Below, piece by piece: positions 55,717-62,323 of a stretch of DNA of 64,000 bases. The translations under genes and the position numbers were made by a program. Each line of letters starts with the position of its first letter. Position 1 is the first letter of the stretch. Source of the DNA: Tenacibaculum pacificus (GTDB lineage Bacteria > Bacteroidota > Bacteroidia > Flavobacteriales > Flavobacteriaceae); NCBI RefSeq assembly GCF_027941775.1, contig NZ_CP115917.1, forward strand, positions 1,100,501-1,164,500. Direction: 5' to 3'. Under the pieces are notes generated by a model that was not told the origin of the DNA, ran no database searches, and worked only from the letters and a program-made list of their open reading frames with translations.

Positions 55717-55806
55717 AGGGCGTTCGGGCGGGCTTTCACTACTCGCTTTTTTTATTTTTTAAGAAAAATAAAAAAGAGCTCAAACAAGCCGTTCAATCCC
55801 TAACGC
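55717..55806. repeat. Dispersed structured repeat, family C copy 2
   Basis: Starts agggcgttcgggcgggcttt and ends gccgttcaatccctaacg; the ends pair imperfectly. The middle has actcgctttttttatttttt, aaaaaataaaaaagagctc and caaacaa, shared with the copy at 51884-51973. It lies just after the ychF stop and may also end its transcript. Confidence 0.7.
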
Positions 55807-55905
55807 AAAATAAAAAACAAAGCAAACGTTGTAGATTTTTCTACAGCGTTTTTTTGTACCTTTCAATTAATTATCAAACTAAATTATCAAGAATAAAAAA
55901 TACTG

Positions 55906-56580
55906 ATGCAAGTAGAAAAATCAACACTTCAATTTTTAAAAGCCTTAAAAGAAAATAATAATCGTGAGTGGTTTACTGAGCAAAAAACAACTTTTGTTGA
56001 GGTTCAAAATAAAGCCAAAGATTTTTATGGACATATAAGAGCCGATTTAGAATTAGATGATAGTATTGATAAATTTAAGTTGTTTCGTATTTATAGAGAT
56101 GTTCGTTTTTCGAAAGATAAAACGCCATATCAACCACATTTTGCGGGTTCATTTTCTCGAAAAGGAAATCATTTAAGAGGCGGTTATTATTTAAGAATTC
56201 GTCCAGGAGGCGAAAGTTTTTTAGCAGGTGGTTTTTGGGAACCAAATAAAGAAGATTTACTTCGTATTAGAAAAGAAATTGAAATGGATGCTTCTGAATT
56301 TAGAGCTATTTTAAATAATCCTGAGTTTGTTAAAAATTTTGGAAATAAATTTGAAGGTGCTGAATTAAAATCTGCACCAAGAGGATTTGATAAAAATCAT
56401 CCTGATATAGATTTATTACGAAAAAAAGGATTTATAGCTGTTCGTAATTTTACAGATAAAGAAGTATTATCTAAAGATTTTTTATCAGAAATAAATACAT
56501 CTTATAAAGCTTTACGACCTTTTTTTGATTTTATGAGTGAGATTTTAACCACCAATTTAAATGGCGAAAGTTTAATTTAA
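55906..56580 (+). CDS. DUF2461/TIGR02453 family protein
   Basis: A 224-residue protein of a conserved but uncharacterised family. FLKALKENNNREWFTEQKTTF, KLFRIYRDVRFSKDKTPYQPHFAGSF, YYLRIRPGGESFLAGGFWEPNKEDLLRIRKEIE and VRNFTDKEV are the family signatures. No signal peptide or membrane segment. It overlaps the converging MATE gene by 9 bases at the 3' end. Confidence 0.9.
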   Translation: MQVEKSTLQFLKALKENNNREWFTEQKTTFVEVQNKAKDFYGHIRADLELDDSIDKFKLFRIYRDVRFSKDKTPYQPHFAGSFSRKGNHLRGGYYLRIRPGGESFLAGGFWEPNKEDLLRIRKEIEMDASEFRAILNNPEFVKNFGNKFEGAELKSAPRGFDKNHPDIDLLRKKGFIAVRNFTDKEVLSKDFLSEINTSYKALRPFFDFMSEILTTNLNGESLI

Positions 56581-57909
56581 ACTACGCTTAATTTCTCTGT
56601 TTAAGTATAAAAAAGTAACTAAGGTTGCTAAAAAATCGGCAATAGGAAAAGACATCCAAACACCATCTATTCCATAAAATTTAGGTAAAATATAAACTAA
56701 CGGAATTAATAAAAAACCTTGTTTTAAAAGTGTTAGTAGTAATGCTGGCAATGCTTTTCCAGCTGCTTGAAAATAAGCCGAACCAATTAATTGTGTGGTA
56801 ATTACAGGAGTTGCTAAAAAAGCGATTATTAAAGCATCCGAAGTAAGATTTATAAGTTTTTTATCATTAGTAAAAAGTCCTATTAACTCCGAAGGAAATA
56901 CCATAATTATAATAAAAATAAATGTAGCGATTACTGTACCAAATAAAATTGCTGTTTTTATAGATTCTTTGACTCTTTTTGAATCATTTGCTCCGTAATT
57001 ATAACCTGCAATGGGTAAAAATCCCTGAGTAACTCCAAGTACAGGAAATAAGGCAAATAACATTATTCTATTTATAATTCCATAAACGGCAATAGATATT
57101 TCTCCACCATATTTAAATAATGTATAGTTTAATATGATAATTAAAATACTGATAGTTCCTTGTCTAATAATTGTAATTCCTCCGAGTGAAATAATTTCTT
57201 TTAAAATAGATAAATCAATTTGAAAATATTTCGGAATAATTTTTAAGTCGGTATTTTTTGATAAAAAGAACCATAAAATAAAAAGTCCACTTACTCCGTA
57301 TGAAATAGAAGTTGCTAATCCTGCTCCAAACATTCCTAAATTTAGAAATTTTATAAAAATAACATCTAATAAAATATTAGCTATTGCAGGTAATATCATT
57401 GTAAACATTGCGTAATTTGGTTTTCCAACAGCTCTAATAACAGGGTTTCCCATCATGGCAAAAGCTAAGAAAGGAACTCCCCAGATAATAACTCGAAAAT
57501 ATTCTGTAGCAGGAATTACAATACTTCCTTTTGCACCAAATAATTGTAAAATAGGAAAACAAAAAAAAGTTCCCATCCCAACAAATAATACAGACAAACC
57601 AACTGTTAAAGTAATTTGATTTCCAAGGACTTTAAAAGCTTTTGAAGTATTTCCTTTTCCTAATGATCTAGAAATGATAGAACTTCCTCCAATACCAATT
57701 CCCATTCCTATAGATGAAATTAAAAAAGCAATCGGTAAAACGACAGTAATAGCCGCAATAGCCATTACACTAATCCAACGACCAACAAAAATAGTATCAA
57801 CAATCATATTTAATGACATCACCAAAATTCCTATAGAAGCAGGTATTGCTTGTTTTAGTAATAGTTTACTTATTTTTTCGGCACCAAAATTGCTTGTTGT
57901 TTTATTCAT
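56572..57909 (-). CDS. MATE-family efflux transporter
   Basis: A 445-residue polytopic membrane protein with about 12 hydrophobic segments. KISKLLLKQAIPASIGILVMSLNMIVDTIFVGRW and IGMGIGIGGSSIISRSLGKGN are typical N-terminal MATE sequences. The mirrored second half has VTQGFLPIAGYNYGANDSKRVKES. It probably exports drugs or organic cations using Na+ or H+; the substrate is not predictable. It stands alone on the minus strand. Confidence 0.93.
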   Translation of the reverse strand: MNKTTSNFGAEKISKLLLKQAIPASIGILVMSLNMIVDTIFVGRWISVMAIAAITVVLPIAFLISSIGMGIGIGGSSIISRSLGKGNTSKAFKVLGNQITLTVGLSVLFVGMGTFFCFPILQLFGAKGSIVIPATEYFRVIIWGVPFLAFAMMGNPVIRAVGKPNYAMFTMILPAIANILLDVIFIKFLNLGMFGAGLATSISYGVSGLFILWFFLSKNTDLKIIPKYFQIDLSILKEIISLGGITIIRQGTISILIIILNYTLFKYGGEISIAVYGIINRIMLFALFPVLGVTQGFLPIAGYNYGANDSKRVKESIKTAILFGTVIATFIFIIIMVFPSELIGLFTNDKKLINLTSDALIIAFLATPVITTQLIGSAYFQAAGKALPALLLTLLKQGFLLIPLVYILPKFYGIDGVWMSFPIADFLATLVTFLYLNREIKRSLN

Positions 57910-57998
57910 AGATTATTTTAAAGATCCGAATATCCGTAATATTATGTTATTGTAATAAAATCAGCGGTATATTTAAGTAATAATTAACATCATTCGTG

Positions 57999-58006
57999 TA
58001 ATTTTG
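57999..58006 (+). promoter_or_regulatory. -7 promoter element for the thioesterase gene
   Basis: taattttg, TAnnTTTG type, only 4 bases before the ATG at 58011; the transcript leader is very short or absent. Confidence 0.5.
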
Positions 58007-58010
58007 TGGC

Positions 58011-58403
58011 ATGAATTTTTACGAAAAAAAATATATCGTTACACGTAGCGAAATTGACGAATACCAACATGTAAATAATGTGGTATATGTGCAATGGATG
58101 CAAGAAGTATCTACAGCACATTGGTTATTATTAATAAAAGATGTTCCTAAACCAGATTATGTTTGGTTTGTAATTCGACATGAAATAGATTATAAAAAAC
58201 AAGGAGTTTTAGGTGATGAAATAACAGTGAAAACATGGGTTGGTGAAACAGAAGGAATACGCTCTATTCGTCATTTTGAAATGCATAAAGGTTCGGATTT
58301 ATTAGTGAAATCACAAACATCTTTCTGCTTGTTAGATGCAGCGACACAAAAACCAAAAAGAATAACTAAAGAAGTAACAAACTTACTTTTAGGAAAAAAA
58401 TAA
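58011..58403 (+). CDS. Acyl-CoA thioesterase, 4HBT/hotdog fold
   Basis: A 130-residue single hotdog domain: YIVTRSEIDEYQHVNNVVYVQWMQEVSTAHW matches the 4-hydroxybenzoyl-CoA thioesterase/YbgC pattern, with the conserved Asp (IDEY) and HVNN. VIRHEIDYKKQGVLGDEITVKTWVGE follows. It hydrolyses acyl-CoA thioesters; the chain preference is unknown. Upstream neighbour of the DEAD-box gene, which has its own promoter. Confidence 0.9.
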   Translation: MNFYEKKYIVTRSEIDEYQHVNNVVYVQWMQEVSTAHWLLLIKDVPKPDYVWFVIRHEIDYKKQGVLGDEITVKTWVGETEGIRSIRHFEMHKGSDLLVKSQTSFCLLDAATQKPKRITKEVTNLLLGKK

Positions 58404-58407
58404 GCAA

Positions 58408-58415
58408 TATATTTG
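58408..58415 (+). promoter_or_regulatory. -7 promoter element for the DEAD-box gene
   Basis: tatatttg full match, 20 bases before the ATG at 58435. Confidence 0.55.
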
Positions 58416-58434
58416 CACATTATATATAGAAATA

Positions 58435-59553
58435 ATGACAACATTTACAGGGTTAGGAGTACAAAAAGAATATGTTCAAGGACTTAAGGAATTAGGAATT
58501 ACAAAACCTACCGAAGTACAAGAAACAGCAATACCTTATTTATTGCAAAATAATGCTGATTTTATTGGATTAGCACAAACAGGTACTGGTAAAACTGCTG
58601 CATATGGATTGCCTGTTTTACATAAAATAGATGCATCAAAAGATACTGTTCAAGCATTAATTTTATCGCCAACAAGAGAATTGGTTCAGCAAATAAAAAA
58701 ACAACTTTTTAAGTTTACCAAATATGTAGATGATAAAATTTTTATAGAAGCTGTTTACGGTGGAGAAAAAATTGATCGTCAAATAAATAATTTAAAAAGA
58801 ACAACGCACGTAATTGTTGCTACTCCAGGGCGTTTAATCGATTTAATAGAAAGAGGTGAAGTAAATTTAAAAGATATTCAAACTTTAGTACTTGATGAAG
58901 CAGATGAAATGCTAAGTATGGGGTTCAAATTAGATTTAAATCGTATTTTAAAATATACTTCAGGAACTAGAAAAACTTGGTTGTTTTCTGCAACAATGCC
59001 AGAAGAAATAAGAAATATTGTCAAAAAATATATGGATCCATCAGCAAAACAAGTTGAGGTGAATAAAAATACTTTGGTAAATGCAAATATTACACATCAG
59101 TTTATACAAACTACTATTCCTGAAAAAGTAGATGTAATTGTAAAGTTTTTAGAAAAAAGAGATGCTGAAAGAGGAATTATTTTTGCAAGAACTAAAGCAG
59201 GAGCTCAAAAAATAACCAGAGAATTAAAAGAAGAAGGTTTTTCTGTAGAAGCTTTAGAAGGAGACATGCAACAAAGAGATCGTGAGAAAGTAATGCGTGC
59301 TTTTAAAAATGAAAGTCTTCAAATTTTAGTTTCTACCGATGTTGCAGCAAGAGGTATTGATGTAAAAGGTTTAGGATTTGTAGTACATCATCAATTACCA
59401 GAGCAATTAGAATATTATACACACAGAAGTGGAAGAACTGCAAGAGCAGGTAAAAAAGGCGTTTCATTAGTATTAATTTTAAATAACGAAAAAAATAATA
59501 TTAAAGACGTTGAAAGAACATTACAAATAAAATTTTCAGAAATAAATATCTAA
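58435..59553 (+). CDS. DEAD-box RNA helicase
   Basis: A 372-residue helicase consisting almost only of the core: GITKPTEVQETAIPYLL (Q motif), AQTGTGKT (I), SPTREL (Ia), TPGRLID (Ib), DEAD (II), SAT (III), RGIIFARTK (IV), VSTDVAARGIDVKGL (V) and HRSGRTARAGKKG (VI). There is no C-terminal RNA-binding extension as in DbpA, CsdA or RhlE, so it is a minimal member, probably acting in RNA or ribosome remodelling. The TRIC-like gene begins immediately at its stop. Confidence 0.95.
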   Translation: MTTFTGLGVQKEYVQGLKELGITKPTEVQETAIPYLLQNNADFIGLAQTGTGKTAAYGLPVLHKIDASKDTVQALILSPTRELVQQIKKQLFKFTKYVDDKIFIEAVYGGEKIDRQINNLKRTTHVIVATPGRLIDLIERGEVNLKDIQTLVLDEADEMLSMGFKLDLNRILKYTSGTRKTWLFSATMPEEIRNIVKKYMDPSAKQVEVNKNTLVNANITHQFIQTTIPEKVDVIVKFLEKRDAERGIIFARTKAGAQKITRELKEEGFSVEALEGDMQQRDREKVMRAFKNESLQILVSTDVAARGIDVKGLGFVVHHQLPEQLEYYTHRSGRTARAGKKGVSLVLILNNEKNNIKDVERTLQIKFSEINI

Positions 59554-60180
59554 GTGAATATTATCTACGCCCTTGATATTGCAGGAACATTTGCATTTGC
59601 CATTAGTGGTGCATTAGTTGCAATTAAAAAAAAATTTGATGTATTTGGAGTTATTATTATTGCCTTTGTTACTGCCGTAGGTGGTGGTATGATACGAGAT
59701 GTTTTAATTAATGCACATCCTATAAATTGGATTAGTGATCTTAATTATATTTGGACAATTTTAACTGCTGTTGGTTTTACTTTTTTGTTCAGAAGTAAAA
59801 TAGCACCATTTCGTAAAACAATGTTTTTGTTTGATACAATTGGTATTAGTGTATTTACTTTGTTAGGCTTAGAAAAAGGCTTAGCTTATGATTTACATCC
59901 TTTTGTAGCGTTAATTATGGGAATGGTTTCGGCTGTTTTTGGTGGTGTACTTAGAGATGTACTTACTCGAAAAGTTCCTTTAATATTTAAAAAAGAAATT
60001 TATGCTTTGGCTTGTTTAGCAGGTGGAGTAGTGTATCTTATTTTAGCAGAATTTAATATAAATAAAGACCTTCAATTTGTAGTACCTACATTTGTTGTTT
60101 TTTTAATAAGGTCAATTGTTGTTAAATACAAGTTAGAATTACCAAAGATAAAAATTGATGCACTAGGTGAACGTAGTTAA
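59554..60180 (+). CDS. UPF0126/TRIC-type membrane protein
   Basis: A 208-residue protein with a GTG start directly after the helicase stop (TAAGTG), so translation is probably coupled. It has two glycine-rich UPF0126 repeats: DIAGTFAFAISGALVAIKKKFDVFGVIIIAFVTAVGGGMIRDVLI and LGLEKGLAYDLHPFVALIMGMVSAVFGGVLRDVL. About seven membrane segments. Structural homologues are trimeric cation channels (TRIC); other family members have been linked to glycine transport, so the substrate is open. Confidence 0.88.
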   Translation: MNIIYALDIAGTFAFAISGALVAIKKKFDVFGVIIIAFVTAVGGGMIRDVLINAHPINWISDLNYIWTILTAVGFTFLFRSKIAPFRKTMFLFDTIGISVFTLLGLEKGLAYDLHPFVALIMGMVSAVFGGVLRDVLTRKVPLIFKKEIYALACLAGGVVYLILAEFNINKDLQFVVPTFVVFLIRSIVVKYKLELPKIKIDALGERS

Positions 60181-60226
60181 ATAAATATGAAAATAACGGA
60201 AATTGTAGCTTTAAAAAAATAAAAAA

Positions 60227-60880
60227 ATGAAAAAGGAAATTACTGTAGCACTTTTATTATCAATAGGATTATATAGTTTTTCACAAGATAAAAAATTACC
60301 AGCTGGTTGGGATATTGTTTCTTTAGATGATAAACCAGCTTATATGAACTTAATTACAGGAACTATTTCTAGAACATACCCTAGAAAACCTGCTCTAATA
60401 AAGCCTCTAGAAAAACAAAAATTTGATTCAACAATTACTCACACAGTAAAAAAAGGAGAAACATTAAGTGTGATTTCAAGAAAGTATGATTTGAAATTAT
60501 CAAGATTATATAGGTTAAATAGCATGACTAATTTTGATACATTAAAAATTGGTCAAGAAATTGTAATTGGATATGGGCAAAGTGAAGCAGAAAAAATTGC
60601 TTTTTTTAATAAGAAAACAAAAATTAATACTAAAAAACCTCAAACTCAAACCAAAGCTGTTTTAAATAAGCAATACGAAAAACGTTTTGCATTGATTGTT
60701 GAAAAAGATACTGATATTAAAAGTGAAAATAAAGTAACTAATAAATATCATATTGTAACAGAGAGTGAAACTTTATATGGTATTTCTGTACACTATAAAT
60801 TATCTATAGATAAATTGAAAATACTAAATAAGTTAAAGGATAATACTATATTTTTAGGGCAAAAATTAATAGTTAAATAA
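60227..60880 (+). CDS. Secreted LysM protein with a WW-like N-terminal motif
   Basis: A 217-residue exported protein with signal peptide MKKEITVALLLSIGLYSFSQ. Two LysM domains follow: THTVKKGETLSVISRKYDLKLSRLYRLNSMTNFDTLKIGQEIVI (about 71-114) and YHIVTESETLYGISVHYKLSIDKLKILNKLKDNTIFLGQKLIV (about 173-216), which bind peptidoglycan. Residues 24-53 (LPAGWDIVSLDDKPAYMNLI and then TGTISRTYPR) show the spacing of a WW domain: LPxGW, YxN, TGT, and Pro at the end, but the second tryptophan is missing. Function is probably cell-wall associated; the WW-like stretch is an observation, not a tested domain. Confidence 0.87.
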   Translation: MKKEITVALLLSIGLYSFSQDKKLPAGWDIVSLDDKPAYMNLITGTISRTYPRKPALIKPLEKQKFDSTITHTVKKGETLSVISRKYDLKLSRLYRLNSMTNFDTLKIGQEIVIGYGQSEAEKIAFFNKKTKINTKKPQTQTKAVLNKQYEKRFALIVEKDTDIKSENKVTNKYHIVTESETLYGISVHYKLSIDKLKILNKLKDNTIFLGQKLIVK

Positions 60881-60995
60881 GTGTCAAACAAAAAAAAACG
60901 TTAAACTCATTTTATTTTGTAACGATTAATAGTCAAAACCGTCATATATCATAGAATCATAATGTTTAGTGATTTTTTAGTTTTTAATAGTTGAT

Positions 60996-61031
60996 AAAAA
61001 AAGCTCGGAATTTTTAAATTCCGAGCTTTTT
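60996..61031. terminator. Terminator between LysM gene and rsmB
   Basis: aaaaagctcggaattt / aaattccgagctttt stem with T runs on both strands, placed between converging genes; it likely serves both. Confidence 0.85.
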
Positions 61032-61049
61032 AATTTCATTTAATAGTTA

Positions 61050-62262
61050 TTATTTTTTGACTAATTGAGCCATATAAAAACCATCGAACCCAAATTCAGC
61101 GAGCCAATACTTTATAATCTTTAACTAAGGTAAAATCTTTACCATCTTCAGATGCTAAAAATATTTCAACTTGTTCTTGATTTTCAGAAGGTAAAACAGA
61201 ACATGTAGCGTATACTAATTTACCACCTGGTTTAACCATCCTTGAGTATCTTTGTAAAACATCTTGCTGAATTTCTTTAATATTATCGATGAATTCAGGC
61301 TGTAACTTCCATTTACTATCAGGATTTCTACGTAAAACACCTAAACCAGAACAAGGAGCATCAATTAAAACTCTATCAGCTTTACCGTATAATTTTTTAA
61401 TTACTTTGGTAGAATCTATAACTTTTAAATCGATATTACTAATACCATTTCTACGTGCTCTAACTTTTAATTTACGTAATTTACTTTCGTAAATATCCGT
61501 AGCTACAATTTGCCCTTTATTTTTCATTAAAGCAGCTAAATGTAATGTTTTACCACCTGCACCAGCACAAGTATCAATTACTTTCATACCAGGAGCAACA
61601 TCTAAATAAGCTGCTACTAATTGAGAAGAAGCATCTTGTACTTCAAAAAATCCTTTATGAAATGCTTCTGTTTTAAAAACATTAGCACGTTCTACTAAAC
61701 GTAGAGCATCGTCACAACCGTTTACAAATTCGGTTTCAATACCTTCTTGTTGTAAATCTTTTTGTAAATGTTCTTTTGTTACATTTAATGTATTTGTACG
61801 TAAAATAACATCAGCTCTTTTGTTTAAGGCTGCCATTTCTTTAGTCCAAACAGTTTCACCTAACTCTTTAACACCTAATTCATCAATCCAATCAGGAATA
61901 GATTCTCTGTATTTTCTAATTTGAGAAAGTTCATCAAATTTTCCTTTAATTCTTCTAGTTGGTGTTTCTTCAATCTGATTCCAATCAGGTAATTTAATTC
62001 CTTTTAACACACACCATACTACTAATAAACGCCATAAATCGGGTCTTGAATATGGAGTTTTTACATCCGCAATTTCAGCGTATAAACGTTTCCAGCGTAC
62101 GATGTCATAGATAGTTTCAGCAACAAATTTTCTGTCACGTGCTCCCCATCTTTTATCTCTTTTTAATGCCTTTTCAACAGCTTTATCTGCATATACGTCA
62201 TCATTAAAAACGTCACGTAAACTATCAATAACTGCGTAAACTAAATTTCTATGTAATCTCAT
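61050..62262 (-). CDS. rsmB: 16S rRNA m5C967 methyltransferase RsmB (3' frameshift)
   Basis: RNA (cytosine-5) methyltransferase. The main frame (61096-62262, 388 residues) has an N-terminal NusB-like region, a GxGGK motif I in IDTCAGAGGKTLHLAALMKN, RVLIDAPCSGLGVLRRNPDSKWKL and KLVYATCSVLPSENQEQV with the catalytic cysteine pair. It then ends abnormally (YKVLAR). The expected C-terminus EFGFDGFYMAQLVKK is found one frame over and stops at 61050-61052, so an extra base lies near 61098-61106. About 403 residues when joined. Confidence 0.92.
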
Positions 62263-62323
62263 TTGGTGAATTTATGGGTACAAAGATAGTGGATTTTAAT
62301 GTCTTTTTGTATTTTCGTATTTA

